Shown: piece by piece, positions 18,202 to 28,056 of the stretch | How positions within the stretch are numbered: position 1 is the first letter of the stretch | Layout of the letters: each line of letters starts with the position of its first letter | NCBI GenBank assembly: GCA_905480545.1 | Contig: CAJQQR010000078.1 | Location: 25,985 to 89,984, forward strand | Direction of reading: 5' to 3' | From: an uncultured Pirellulaceae bacterium | GTDB taxonomy: Bacteria > Planctomycetota > Planctomycetia > Pirellulales > Pirellulaceae | Length of the DNA: 64,000 bases | Program-made: the position numbers and the translations under genes | The notes under the pieces: generated by a model | Database searches by the model: none | What the model saw: only the letters and a program-made list of their open reading frames with translations | Told to the model about the DNA's origin: nothing

Positions 18202-19107
18202 ATGAATCATCCCGGAAACGACAAACGCGAACCAATCAATCAGGTTGAAGACTTAATGGATCTCAATGACCCAGCAACCGATGCCGAAAAGGATCTCGAT
18301 GAATTAGTCTTGGGTCGATTAGTCTTGGATCGATTAGTCGACAATGACCTGAGTCCTGAGGAATACAAAGCGGTACTACTCCTGGTGGAAGAAAAACCGG
18401 ACGGCTGGCGGATGTTGGCGCTCGCATTTCTCGAATCACAAGCGTTCGAAAACGACCTTTCTGAAATGCGTCTCGATGGAAGTCCTTTGAATGGCGGACA
18501 CGCGGCAACCACAGAAGCTTCTTTCTCGAACGAAGCTCCCCAAACAAGGCAAGCAACCCAAGAACGCTTGGGATTGATTGACGTGGTTGATGTTCTGGAT
18601 CAAACAAAAAAAGTACTCGTTGAACCAAGCGTTGCAAACGGAAACCCTTTTGACAAAAACGATTCCAATGCGTTTTGGCGGAGAATGAAACAAGTGATTC
18701 CTGCGATTGCTGCCTGCTTGATCATTGCCCTCATTGCAACGCTCTACGTTCGCGAACTTCAAAATCAAAGGGGTCGATCCGACAATGTCGTCTCAATTCC
18801 GCCCGAATTGGGTAACGACTTGAATTCGAACGATGGGCGAAATCAAAACTACATTCAACTGGTTGGAAACAACGACAGTGAATCGATGCGAGCACCCGTT
18901 TATGACCATGACAAGTTCGACCAGCAAGAGGCTGCCAAAGATTTTGCCAGGTTCACACCGCGATTGCGTGAGGTCCTTACTTCATCCGGTTTAAATGCAA
19001 ATGAACGGACCCATGTCATGCCCATCAAAGATCGCGATGGAAACAAGATTATTCTTCCGATTAAGGAATTCAAACTGACCCCCACCCACTGGGAGGGCTA
19101 TCAGTAA
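18202..19107 (+). CDS. Transmembrane anti-sigma factor candidate
   Basis: The 301-residue protein has a cytoplasmic N-terminal part with the pattern RLVDNDLSPEEY ... EKPDGWRMLALAFLESQAF (about 44-82), which is typical of planctomycete proteins encoded behind ECF sigma genes. One transmembrane helix (about 165-183) and a C-terminal extracytoplasmic part of about 115 residues follow. No zinc HxxxCxxC motif is present, so it is not a ZAS-type anti-sigma factor. Its position 112 bases after the sigma gene and its stop-start overlap with the PDZ gene support a signalling role. Binding to the sigma factor is inferred. Confidence 0.65.
   Translation: MNHPGNDKREPINQVEDLMDLNDPATDAEKDLDELVLGRLVLDRLVDNDLSPEEYKAVLLLVEEKPDGWRMLALAFLESQAFENDLSEMRLDGSPLNGGHAATTEASFSNEAPQTRQATQERLGLIDVVDVLDQTKKVLVEPSVANGNPFDKNDSNAFWRRMKQVIPAIAACLIIALIATLYVRELQNQRGRSDNVVSIPPELGNDLNSNDGRNQNYIQLVGNNDSESMRAPVYDHDKFDQQEAAKDFARFTPRLREVLTSSGLNANERTHVMPIKDRDGNKIILPIKEFKLTPTHWEGYQ
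18304..18342. repeat. 15-bp imperfect tandem repeat
   Basis: TTAGTCTTGGGTCGA is repeated with one change at 18319-18333 and partly a third time. It encodes the repeated LVLGR/LVLDR phrase of the anti-sigma candidate. Confidence 0.75.
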
Positions 19108-20579
19108 TGGCTAACAAGAAATTGAATTTCGAAACCGTAGTACTGATTTGTTTGACAATGTCATTCATTTTTGGCGATTTTATCGTGGCGCAAAGTCATC
19201 AGAAAACAGATGGCTTGCTGAAGGGTGAAAATCGCATTGGAAAATCAGAGAATTCAGATGACTCGATTTTAAGCCCCGTTAAATCGAAAGCATTTCCAAC
19301 ACGGTCTGACCAAATTAAATCGGCGGTCACTGCAAAACGGATAAAGTCGATGCAGAAAAGCCCAAAGCAATCTAATTTGAAAATCCGCACCTACAGCGGG
19401 GACATTCAGCTTCGCACCTTTGATTTTTATGACCAAACTTCGCCAGCCCAAAACCGGCAAGTCATTGTGGAAATGAAGAAAGGAACTGGCTCAAAGAATG
19501 AGAGCGTTATTCGGGGAATGATTACCGACGAGTCCTGGATCGACTCAACTTCTGGAGCCATCCAGTTTTACAACGCAAACGAGCTGTTTGATTCGACAGC
19601 ACCCAATCAGTTTTGGATCGGTGTCCGATGTGAGGAAGTTCCATCCGAATCATTGTTGAGTGGAATAAAGCAAATGGTTTTGTCGGTGGAAGACGTCGTT
19701 CCCGATAGCGCAGCAAGCGAGGCGGGCATCGAAGTCAAAGATGTAATTAGATCTTGGAATAACACGACCATCAACTCGGTCCAGGATCTGGTCGACCAAA
19801 TTCAGGTCAACCAACTGAAACTTGCGACGGTCTCGGTACTCCGTAGTGGCAAACCGTTGGATGTTCAACTTCGGCCACGGGCACGAACGTCAGGAGTTAC
19901 AAAGGTCCGTACGATCTTTGCCCCCTCAACTGAACTGGACGTTGCCGAGGAACGAATCGGACAATTGAAAGACATGATCCTTGCCAACGATATGAACAAA
20001 GATCAACTATTTCGTTTTGTTGTCGTGGGACCCGGTGTCAATTTTGGGCAAGGTGAGATCGAGCTGCAATTGAAACCAGATTTGCAAAATCGGCAGGCTG
20101 AGGTCACGAGAATGATTAACCGAGTTGCGGATAATAAATTCAGTGTCATGTTCCGCGACGACAATGTCAGATTATTGGACTCCGCGGAACTTGACTTGAG
20201 TTTCGACATTGACGAGTTGGTTCCAGAGCAAATCTGGCAGTCATTTGAAATCGGTTCCAATGGCCGATCGTTGTCCTTTTCGATGATTGCGCCGCAAGTC
20301 CTTACTCCTCAGGCGAACAGCATCCGGGTCTTGAACAAGGTTCAACGAATTGATCGCAAGTCGCTATCCAGCGATGTCATGAACGGGGCATTAAATGAAT
20401 TGTCCGGTGGTCGATTTATTTTTGAAAGTCCGCACCGGGAATTCAACATCGAGCAAATCGTACGGAAGGGAAAGCAGCTTCAGGATTTACAATTAAAGTT
20501 AGAGCAAATCAAAATGGAAAACGCTGATCTTAAGGCGGAGTTAAAGACGATCAAAAATCTGCTTAAATCCAAGAATTGA
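19107..20579 (+). CDS. Secreted PDZ-domain protein with a C-terminal coiled coil
   Basis: A 490-residue protein with a signal peptide (about residues 1-29), a PDZ domain at about 170-258 (VVPDSAASEAGIEVKDVIRSWNN, then the DLVDQIQ helix), a long beta-rich region and a C-terminal coiled coil (about 455-488). It has no trypsin-like or other protease domain, so it can bind but not cut peptides. Its ATG overlaps the previous stop codon (TAATG), so it is translationally coupled to the anti-sigma candidate. A sensor or scaffold role that reads misfolded envelope proteins is a reasonable inference. Confidence 0.75.
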   Translation: MANKKLNFETVVLICLTMSFIFGDFIVAQSHQKTDGLLKGENRIGKSENSDDSILSPVKSKAFPTRSDQIKSAVTAKRIKSMQKSPKQSNLKIRTYSGDIQLRTFDFYDQTSPAQNRQVIVEMKKGTGSKNESVIRGMITDESWIDSTSGAIQFYNANELFDSTAPNQFWIGVRCEEVPSESLLSGIKQMVLSVEDVVPDSAASEAGIEVKDVIRSWNNTTINSVQDLVDQIQVNQLKLATVSVLRSGKPLDVQLRPRARTSGVTKVRTIFAPSTELDVAEERIGQLKDMILANDMNKDQLFRFVVVGPGVNFGQGEIELQLKPDLQNRQAEVTRMINRVADNKFSVMFRDDNVRLLDSAELDLSFDIDELVPEQIWQSFEIGSNGRSLSFSMIAPQVLTPQANSIRVLNKVQRIDRKSLSSDVMNGALNELSGGRFIFESPHREFNIEQIVRKGKQLQDLQLKLEQIKMENADLKAELKTIKNLLKSKN

Positions 20580-20663
20580 TAAAACGTCGCACTGTTGCGA
20601 TAAATCTTGGCTAACGGACGCCCATGGATTGATTTCTAGATCATATCTTCACGAATCAAAGGT

Positions 20664-22415
20664 TTAAACAACGCGGAGCCATAGGAAGCCGAAGGGCGAA
20701 ATCGTGTTGGTCGACCGCATGTCTGCTTCCATCAAAACATCTTGGTATCGTTGACTACCGTCGAGGGTAAACTCAATTTCTGTTGCTGTGGGATTGGCAA
20801 TGACGATTACATTTTCCGATTCATCGACCGCCGTCCTTTGGAAGGCAAACAATTGCGAGTCACCAACGTCGATGACCTTGCATTCAGCATCGGGATGAAA
20901 TGCCGTACATTCGATTCGACATCGCAGCAGTTTCTGGTATGCCATAAATACTTTTGCCTGACTTGAGTCTTGATCATCCAGGATTTGACACACTTCATTC
21001 AGGTCATACTTGCGGCGGTTGATGCGGCGAGGAATACCCGATTCAGCCGCACTGGCACCATCGTTTGGAGTTCCGACCAAGCTATGAAAATAGACTCCAG
21101 GAATACCCGGCAACGAAAGCATAATTGCTTGTGAACAGATAAACTTGCGAATATCGGCATCAGAGCGAACCCAGTTTTCATCCGATGAATCATATGGATC
21201 CGAAAGAGCATCGATATAGGTGATGTTTAGCTCGTAGGCGGTATCGGATCCGTCTGGTTGTTTTCGTGTTCCAATGTACGCCCCCCGCTTTCGCATTTCA
21301 TCGACGAGCGAATTGAAACGCTCGGGATTGAGCAACCCTTCCAACGGTCGAACACCAATTCCATCATGCGATGATGCAAAGTTAAAAAATGTCGTGCCTC
21401 GAGGAGTTTGCTCCAAATTCTCCAGCCAGTTTCGAAGTGGCGTCGGATCCTGATGTGTAAACATGTCGAGCAGCAGCGGTGGAAGGCTAAATTGATACAC
21501 CATTTGAGCTTCGTCGCCATCACCAAAATAGCTTACGTTTTCCTTGTGCGGTACGTTGGTTTCAGTCAACAAAATCACGCCGGGCGCCGCGATTTCCAAA
21601 ACGTCACGCATCAGCTTGACCACCTCGTGTGTCTGCTCAAGATGAACGCAGGTGGTACCCATTTCTTTCCAGAGAAATGCAATCGCATCAAGCCGAACGA
21701 TGCGAGCGCCTTGCTGAACGTAGAACAACAAGATCTTCAGAAATTCTAAAAGGACAATCGGATTACTAAAATTCAAATCGACTTGATCTTCGCTAAACGT
21801 CGTCCAAACATGCTTTGGGCCGTTGCTTGTTTTAAATTTGGTTAGCAATGGAAGACTACGCGGCCGAGTCACCAGAGAGAGATCTTCCTCCGGGTCCACT
21901 GCATGAAAAAATTGATCGTATGGCTCTTCGCATTCCAAAAATCGTTGGAACCATTCGCTCTGTTTTGAGCAATGATTCAAGACCAAGTCAAACATCAGGT
22001 AGACGTCTTCATTCAGTCGATTGACGTCGTCCCAACTGCCCGTGCCATCCGCCAAGTCATAGTAATCGACGACCGAGAATCCATCATCAGAGGTGAACGG
22101 GTAGAAAGGGAGCAGATGAACGGTATTGATGAATTCTGGAATCGAATATCGATTCAGAAACGTTTTTAAGGATTCAAGTGTCGGCGTATGTGGTGAATCC
22201 GTTTGGGCGACCTGATCCGCGTAAGTAATCAGTACAATGTCTGTCTGGTCCCAACGCTTTTTTTCAGGTCGAAATTGTACTTTTTCATCGTCCCATCTCA
22301 CCGATAATGACTTGATCAATTCTTCAATCGAATCGATCGTACTGGGCAATACGTTCGGGTAAATGTTTTTAAGGCGAGATTCGATTCGCTCAAGTGCCTG
22401 TTTTAGATCGCGCAC
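20664..22415 (-). CDS. GH13_18 glycoside phosphorylase (sucrose/glucosylglycerate phosphorylase family)
   Basis: A 583-residue cytoplasmic enzyme of the alpha-amylase clan. Catalytic residues are D243 (VRLDAIAFLWK, nucleophile), E285 (LLTETNVPH, acid/base) and D351 (SSHDGIG, transition-state stabiliser). The phrase HLLPFYPFTSDDGFSVVDYY is typical of subfamily 18. Members phosphorolyse sucrose, sucrose 6'-phosphate or glucosylglycerate. Because marine planctomycetes use glucosylglycerate-type solutes, glucosylglycerate phosphorylase is a fair guess, but substrate is not proven. The start is GTG. No sugar kinase or transporter is adjacent. Confidence 0.85.
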   Translation of the reverse strand: MRDLKQALERIESRLKNIYPNVLPSTIDSIEELIKSLSVRWDDEKVQFRPEKKRWDQTDIVLITYADQVAQTDSPHTPTLESLKTFLNRYSIPEFINTVHLLPFYPFTSDDGFSVVDYYDLADGTGSWDDVNRLNEDVYLMFDLVLNHCSKQSEWFQRFLECEEPYDQFFHAVDPEEDLSLVTRPRSLPLLTKFKTSNGPKHVWTTFSEDQVDLNFSNPIVLLEFLKILLFYVQQGARIVRLDAIAFLWKEMGTTCVHLEQTHEVVKLMRDVLEIAAPGVILLTETNVPHKENVSYFGDGDEAQMVYQFSLPPLLLDMFTHQDPTPLRNWLENLEQTPRGTTFFNFASSHDGIGVRPLEGLLNPERFNSLVDEMRKRGAYIGTRKQPDGSDTAYELNITYIDALSDPYDSSDENWVRSDADIRKFICSQAIMLSLPGIPGVYFHSLVGTPNDGASAAESGIPRRINRRKYDLNEVCQILDDQDSSQAKVFMAYQKLLRCRIECTAFHPDAECKVIDVGDSQLFAFQRTAVDESENVIVIANPTATEIEFTLDGSQRYQDVLMEADMRSTNTISPFGFLWLRVV

Positions 22416-22628
22416 GAAAAGGCTGGCTCCGATTAAGTTGATGGCGATTTAGGAAGAGGGTTTGAGCAACGTCATCTTACCATTTTGCGAGCACGACTCC
22501 TACACGCAAATCCCCGAAACCTATTCTGTAGATTGCCGCAAGGGCCTAACCTAGCTGTTTAGTTCTCGCCCTTCAGCTTTTCCGATTGGGACTAGTTTCC
22601 AATCACCCTTTGATTTTAAGCAGCGCGC

Positions 22629-22656
22629 AAAAAAAGCGATGACAAGGCATCGCTCG
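22629..22656 (-). terminator. Rho-independent terminator of the ABC-2 operon
   Basis: On the minus strand AGCGATG and CATCGCT pair around CCTTGT and are followed by seven T. It lies about 40 bases after the stop of the last operon gene. Confidence 0.9.
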
Positions 22657-22694
22657 GACAAAGTGGCGTTCATCGAACACTTTGATCTAAAGTA

Positions 22695-24539
22695 TCATGC
22701 TTTCTTGGCTTCGTCTTTCTTGGCTTCGTCTTTCTTGGCTTCTGGGGCAATATTCAGGTCTTTCAAAGCTTCCTTAGCCGCATTCTCTGCTTCTTCCAGT
22801 TCTTTTGCGGCTTCAATTCGATCAGCCATCGAAGCGGTCGTCGGTAATCCATCTTCTAGTTGGCGAGCAGATCGGAAATCAATCAACTCTTGAAGAGGGA
22901 AGTCGAGCGGCCATTCCGCCTGGATTTTTCGCAAGTTACCCGAATACTCTTTCATGGCTCCGACAAGATCATCTTCCATCACATCGTCTGCAAGACGTTC
23001 GTATTTATCCAGAACCGTTGCCCACAAATTGAATGACTTCTCATACATTTGGATCGCACCCGGTTCGGTAATTTGCTCCATCACCTGGTTGTTATTTTCA
23101 TCGACGATGAACTGTCCGTCCTGGTCTTTCTTCGGAACGGTGACAACCGCTTCATCGATTTTCGCTTGTTTCACCAACTCACGCGCATCGAAGAGGGCTT
23201 TCCTCGCCTCAATGGTTTCATTTTGGGACTCAGATTCGCATCGGTCTCTCCAATATTCGTAGTTGACGGTCGTTCGATAGTTGGAAACAAATCGAAGTTC
23301 GTTTAGCTTTTGCTTGATTTCCAATCGAAGCAGATCATATTTGCTTTTCTGAGCGGGTGTCAGTTTCAGAGAGCCTTCTGACAAGCGTCTATCAACTTCC
23401 GCTTCAAACTCTCGGTCCTTATCAACATCCAAGACTTTTTTGGCCGCCATCAAATTCTCGAACATGTCACCGGTGACCAACTCCTGTGGCGTGTTATAAG
23501 CTTTCCACATTTCGTCGGTCATTTGGCCTTTGCGAATTGCGTCGAGTTCATCTCGCAAGCCAAGAATAATTTTGTCCATTTCATCGCGCATCGAATCGAT
23601 GCGTTCGTTTTCGACAGCCAGCTTTTCCAAATAGATCGGCAATCTCGTCGAGGTTAAGATTTCTCGATCACCGAATTCAGGACCGGTCCATTCGTCCAAC
23701 GCTTTTTCCCATGCCAACTGTGCAGCTTCATCTGGTCGTTTTTCTGTCTCGTAATCGATTGCGTAATTTCGCAATTGACTCGGTGGCTGCTTGTAAAACA
23801 TCAATTCGCTGTTTGGCTTTTTAAGAAAACCCGCGTTGACACCCTTTCGAGAACGATCGTACCACTCGTAGGCTGCCAACCAATTGTCTGGACCACCCAG
23901 TTCCGGAGATCTTATCTTGAACGTATCGATACCGTAGTCCTTCATCTTCGCGTGGTAGTCCGCATCTTTTCGGAACATGCGACGGAATTGGAGTTTTTCG
24001 TCCGATCGCCCGAGCTTTAATCCGAAAAAGAACCCCAGCGAATCGAAAATTCGATGGTCTTTGCGGTTATAGGCGATTCCGGTCATCAAATACGACAATC
24101 CCTCTTTGACCCAATGATATCGGTACTGATAATCATCGAATTCTCGCGAGATGTTATAAGAAAGGTTATGCGCCTGAAACTCCCAAACTTTGATAAAGTT
24201 CGGTTGGAGCGCGATCAACGTTTGGGTTGAAGTCCGCATCCGGTCCCACTGTTGCTTCTTCTTCGATTCCTGAATCCGATGCCAAAGCATCGTCACAGCA
24301 ACCGGACGCAATCCCAAAGTCGCCAGCTTCATGGACTCACTCGCCGGATCGACCTCGGAGATTTCGGCTTGCGAAAGTCGATGATCCTTGCGGATTTTAG
24401 ACAGAATACCGGATGAAGATGTTTCGCCAGATCCCTTGGAAACCGTTGCAGGTTGGCTGACAAATGCCAATGGGATCAACAGCACGGGAATTAGACAAAT
24501 ATAAATGATCTTGCGGCGAAAAGAATCGTTGCGCGTCAT
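22695..24539 (-). CDS. Membrane-anchored helical repeat protein of unknown function, ABC operon
   Basis: A 614-residue protein with an N-terminal signal anchor (about 8-28), then a largely alpha-helical part. Residues about 60-200 (LRPVAVTMLWHR, TLIALQPNFIKVWEFQAHNLSYNIS) look like TPR-type helices, followed by long charged helices and an Ala/Glu/Lys-rich tail in which KKDEA is repeated. Its ATG overlaps the permease stop (ATGA). It is the third gene after an ABC ATPase and permease, so it probably works with that transporter at the membrane. I do not recognise a named family. Confidence 0.6.
   Translation of the reverse strand: MTRNDSFRRKIIYICLIPVLLIPLAFVSQPATVSKGSGETSSSGILSKIRKDHRLSQAEISEVDPASESMKLATLGLRPVAVTMLWHRIQESKKKQQWDRMRTSTQTLIALQPNFIKVWEFQAHNLSYNISREFDDYQYRYHWVKEGLSYLMTGIAYNRKDHRIFDSLGFFFGLKLGRSDEKLQFRRMFRKDADYHAKMKDYGIDTFKIRSPELGGPDNWLAAYEWYDRSRKGVNAGFLKKPNSELMFYKQPPSQLRNYAIDYETEKRPDEAAQLAWEKALDEWTGPEFGDREILTSTRLPIYLEKLAVENERIDSMRDEMDKIILGLRDELDAIRKGQMTDEMWKAYNTPQELVTGDMFENLMAAKKVLDVDKDREFEAEVDRRLSEGSLKLTPAQKSKYDLLRLEIKQKLNELRFVSNYRTTVNYEYWRDRCESESQNETIEARKALFDARELVKQAKIDEAVVTVPKKDQDGQFIVDENNNQVMEQITEPGAIQMYEKSFNLWATVLDKYERLADDVMEDDLVGAMKEYSGNLRKIQAEWPLDFPLQELIDFRSARQLEDGLPTTASMADRIEAAKELEEAENAAKEALKDLNIAPEAKKDEAKKDEAKKA
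22701..22745. repeat. 15-bp tandem repeat coding for KKDEA
   Basis: TTTCTTGGCTTCGTC occurs at 22701-22715 and 22716-22730, then again with a changed end. It encodes the C-terminal KKDEA repeats of the membrane-anchored protein. Confidence 0.85.
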
Positions 24540-26548
24540 TTGGCGATCTCACGTGTTTTCAAAACAAAGTACCCGACGATCACGGTCATAAAGGCAAACA
24601 CACCTGTAAGGATCGTGGCAATCAGGAAGACTGATAAGTTAATATTGAATCCGGCAACCAGCGGCTCGGAGAAATCAAGCCGCGTAAAATCAGGAACCAA
24701 ATACCGCATGTACGTCACGGTTTCGAGGAAAGCGGCATCTAGCGACTTGATCACCGTTTTCCCAATACCTTCATCCATTGGCGTCACTTGATTCTGTTGC
24801 GTATAGATTCGGAATATCGATTCGATCGGGCCACCACCCTCCATCACGCCTTGGCGTAATTCCAAAATCAAATCGCCGAAACATCCAAGCACAAGAGTTG
24901 ACAGCACTGCGACCATCGAAACAATTCCGCTCAAAAACGTGCTAAACATGACACTAACAGAAATGATAAACATCATTTGCAGCCAAATCCCGAAGTAGGC
25001 TTTGGCGAAATTCAATGCAAAGCTACCTTCGCTGGTTAAAAAATAAAGATCGTTTTGAGCAACACCAAAAAATTGTCCGGACTCGTTGCATCGAAGAATG
25101 ACTTCGACTTTACCATTGGCACCAATGTCCTCGAACAAGTCAAAGTCGCCAACTTCTTCCTCGGCAAACTCCCCTTCAATTTCGACGGTTGATTTACGGA
25201 CACAGTTGCGTTGAACTCGATCGATGAACAGTGTCTTGATTGCGAATTCGTCAGCTTCGAAAATAATCGGTGCCGTCAAATACTCATAATCATCGGTCAC
25301 TCCGCGAATTTGGATGGCGCCCGAAACTCCACGCTCGATATTTCCCTTGTGTGTCCTTACGACACTCATGTTGTTGAGATCCAACTGCACCAAATCGGGA
25401 TTCGAAAATTGGTCCTTGTAGAAACCTTCGAACGAAAAGATCGCTCGGGCAAGTGAGGAACTTCCGCCCGCGATGTATGATCTGTGCATCCACTCGTTGC
25501 CAACATTTACACCTTCGTCTTTTTCGTTGCCGCGTCGGTCAGTAAACGAAAGCTCTTTCGCACCGATCCGTTTGCGGGCCATCAAAATCCCGGTAGGGGG
25601 TCCGACACGGTAATCCACCGGATCGCCTGTTTCCGTATTGAAGACGACCAATTTCCCGTCATCGACACGTGCTCGGACATACTCGTTGGCGCGATCGTTG
25701 ATCGGACCTGTGAATTCTGATGACGAAACGATTAATTCGTGTGCATGTCCACCATTTTCTGCCGGGACCTGAATATTCACCCGACCTGCTGGCTCACCGG
25801 ACTCCGTCTTTTCTGAGGTCACCTCAACAAGGTGCCAATGGTTTGACGCAACGCCAGACCGACCTTCATATTCGGCGGAAAGCGACGTTCTCCCTCCTGA
25901 AATCGAGGATTCACCCCGCTTTTCAATTTTTGTGAACGAGACGTCGGAAAGGTCATGGGTGTGGTTGAGACCACGTTCGACGAAAAGGTAGCTTGCAATC
26001 CAAATCAGAAGCAACATCATCGTGCCCACGAAACCGAATCCTAAAACCCGCCCCAAAACAATTTCGCTGGACCGGACAGGCTTTGTAACGATCGTGTAAA
26101 TCGTTCGTGATTTAATGTCTGCTGGCAAACTAAAGGTCGCAATCAATAAACCGAAAAGTCCCATCAGCAACTGCGTCCCAAAGTAGACAAAGCCGATGTA
26201 AACCTGGTCTGGATGCCGCGTGTTCATATTGAGAAACCAGCCACCGCCGAGAAGCAGGGCGGTAAAGATCGCAAACGCAACGAAGATCACCTTCTTGCGA
26301 ACCGTTTCTTGAACGGACAGTTTTGCCAAGGCAAAAATCCGGCCGAACGACGTCCTCACAAAATCAGGAATGATCTGAAAAACGATGCGAGAGACGAAAT
26401 AAAACGCCTCGGACGGGCCGTACTGTAACGTTGCAATCAGATAACTAAAAACGAGGCCAATGGCGGCAACGATCCCCGCAACGATCACGAAAATTGGCGC
26501 GCTGTCGGTCAGCCAATCGAGCAACGAAATTGAATCGTCAAATATCAT
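24536..26548 (-). CDS. ABC-2 type transporter permease with a large extracytoplasmic domain
   Basis: A 670-residue permease. Helices are seen at about 15-40, 85-107, 115-140 and 165-200; then comes a beta-rich extracytoplasmic domain of about 270 residues (about 205-490), then further helices near 500-560 and at the C-terminus. The TKPVRSSEIVLGRVLGF segment is typical of ABC-2/GldG/NosY-like permeases. It follows the ATPase gene by 124 bases and overlaps the next gene by four bases. The substrate is unknown; the inserted domain suggests it handles an envelope component. Confidence 0.82.
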   Translation of the reverse strand: MIFDDSISLLDWLTDSAPIFVIVAGIVAAIGLVFSYLIATLQYGPSEAFYFVSRIVFQIIPDFVRTSFGRIFALAKLSVQETVRKKVIFVAFAIFTALLLGGGWFLNMNTRHPDQVYIGFVYFGTQLLMGLFGLLIATFSLPADIKSRTIYTIVTKPVRSSEIVLGRVLGFGFVGTMMLLLIWIASYLFVERGLNHTHDLSDVSFTKIEKRGESSISGGRTSLSAEYEGRSGVASNHWHLVEVTSEKTESGEPAGRVNIQVPAENGGHAHELIVSSSEFTGPINDRANEYVRARVDDGKLVVFNTETGDPVDYRVGPPTGILMARKRIGAKELSFTDRRGNEKDEGVNVGNEWMHRSYIAGGSSSLARAIFSFEGFYKDQFSNPDLVQLDLNNMSVVRTHKGNIERGVSGAIQIRGVTDDYEYLTAPIIFEADEFAIKTLFIDRVQRNCVRKSTVEIEGEFAEEEVGDFDLFEDIGANGKVEVILRCNESGQFFGVAQNDLYFLTSEGSFALNFAKAYFGIWLQMMFIISVSVMFSTFLSGIVSMVAVLSTLVLGCFGDLILELRQGVMEGGGPIESIFRIYTQQNQVTPMDEGIGKTVIKSLDAAFLETVTYMRYLVPDFTRLDFSEPLVAGFNINLSVFLIATILTGVFAFMTVIVGYFVLKTREIAK

Positions 26549-26672
26549 TTTTTGTGACTAAAGTTTGTAGAAATTTTTCAGAAGAAACGTAACGAGTTCA
26601 GAAATAGATTTCAGTTGAAATACTTGTCGCCGATTTTTGGTCCCAGGAGAATCAAAACTGATGTTTGCAACA

Positions 26673-27617
26673 TCACTCATCACGACGATTGGCTTGGCGA
26701 CCAGGGCGAGCTTCACTTTCACTAACAATATCAAGGAACAAGTCTTGCAAAGTCGTCGATGGCTTACCGTACTCAACGAGCTCACCATTATGCTTGGCAA
26801 TCACATCTTTGATTTCCTGCTCAGCTTCGGCAGAAAGCCCGCCAGCCCGAATTTGGACTTCGTTTGATACTTCCAAAAGAGAATCAACGCGTCCAAGTTC
26901 CTTCAATTCACCTTGATGAAGAATTGCAATTCGGTCGCAAACACTCTGAACGTCTGTCAACAAGTGACTGCACATCACGATCGTCTTACCCTGTTCCTTG
27001 AGTTCGATGATCATCTTTTTCATTTCATCGACTCCCAGTGGATCAAGCCCGGATGTTGGCTCATCAAGCAAAATCAAGTCGGGGTCGTTGATCAACGCTT
27101 GGGCCAAACCGATCCGACGCGTCATTCCCTTTGAGTATTCTTTCAGCTGCCGACGCCGTGCACCGGTCAGTCCGACACGATCAATCAATGATTTCACCCG
27201 ATCTCGGCGGACATTGGCCGGCATATCAAAAAGCCGACCATAGAAATCGAGTGTTTCTTCTGCGTTTAAAAATTTATAAAGGTACGATTCCTCAGGCAGG
27301 TAACCAATTCGCTCATTCTTTTCGACGTTGGAAGCTTCTTTTCCAAGGACCAAGGCCTGACCGCCACTGGGAAAAAGCAAGCCCAGCAACAGCTTCATTG
27401 TCGTCGACTTTCCAGAACCATTGGGACCCAGCAATCCGAAGATCTCACCTTTTTGAACTTCCAAATCCAGTGCTTTCAAAGCACGAACTTTTTGCCGCCC
27501 CCAAAAGTCCCGGTAAACCTTGGAAAGGTTTTTTGTCTCAATAACGATGTTTGAACTGTCATCGCCGAATCGCCGTGTTTTTTCTGGCAAGGATGCTGTG
27601 GCTTTTTCTTCGCTCAT
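26673..27617 (-). CDS. ABC transporter ATP-binding protein (ABC-2/GldA-NosF type)
   Basis: A 314-residue ATPase with Walker [10 protein letters not shown], the signature [13 protein letters not shown], Walker [14 protein letters not shown] and the H-loop in MCSHLL. The C-terminal 80 residues form the extra domain often seen in exporters of this group ([19 protein letters not shown]). It is the first gene of a three-gene operon with the permease and the membrane-anchored helical protein. Confidence 0.92.
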   Translation of the reverse strand: MSEEKATASLPEKTRRFGDDSSNIVIETKNLSKVYRDFWGRQKVRALKALDLEVQKGEIFGLLGPNGSGKSTTMKLLLGLLFPSGGQALVLGKEASNVEKNERIGYLPEESYLYKFLNAEETLDFYGRLFDMPANVRRDRVKSLIDRVGLTGARRRQLKEYSKGMTRRIGLAQALINDPDLILLDEPTSGLDPLGVDEMKKMIIELKEQGKTIVMCSHLLTDVQSVCDRIAILHQGELKELGRVDSLLEVSNEVQIRAGGLSAEAEQEIKDVIAKHNGELVEYGKPSTTLQDLFLDIVSESEARPGRQANRRDE

Positions 27618-28056
27618 TGATGAATTCTCAGCGGAATCTACGTAAAATAGGGTCGGGATGCGTGGGGTATGTGAACGCGATCGTTCTTTCCCTCGAAAAT
27701 AAGAGACAATGAATCAGGATTTCGAAGGAGTCAAAAAGATTTCTAGGTCTATGGAATTACGATTTGCATTCATTAAAGGTTCAAAATGCCGTCAATACAG
27801 GACGATTTCGTTGGCAACCGATGACAAGAATCCATGAAAATCGATCTGTAGATTCGCAAATGTCTGAAACGACTTGTCATTAAGGTTTTCACACAAATTG
27901 ATTCAAACACTATAAAAACGGCTAAGCAGACAAACAAGGTAGAGAATTCCACGGTTTCAAAGTACGAGCTTTCCGAATCATCCAAAAACGCTAAAATCCG
28001 TTCAATTGATAAAAGCCTCCTAAGAAATAGTTCGGGCTTCCTGTAACGATTCCAAT
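27618..28056. promoter_or_regulatory. Divergent region between the ABC operon and folC
   Basis: The 439 bases carry the promoters of two divergent units. I see no open frame with a ribosome site and no RNA motif. Confidence 0.45.

Noticed and set aside
27773..27985. 70-codon minus-strand frame before folC
   Set aside because: Lies in a divergent promoter region, without ribosome site or motif.
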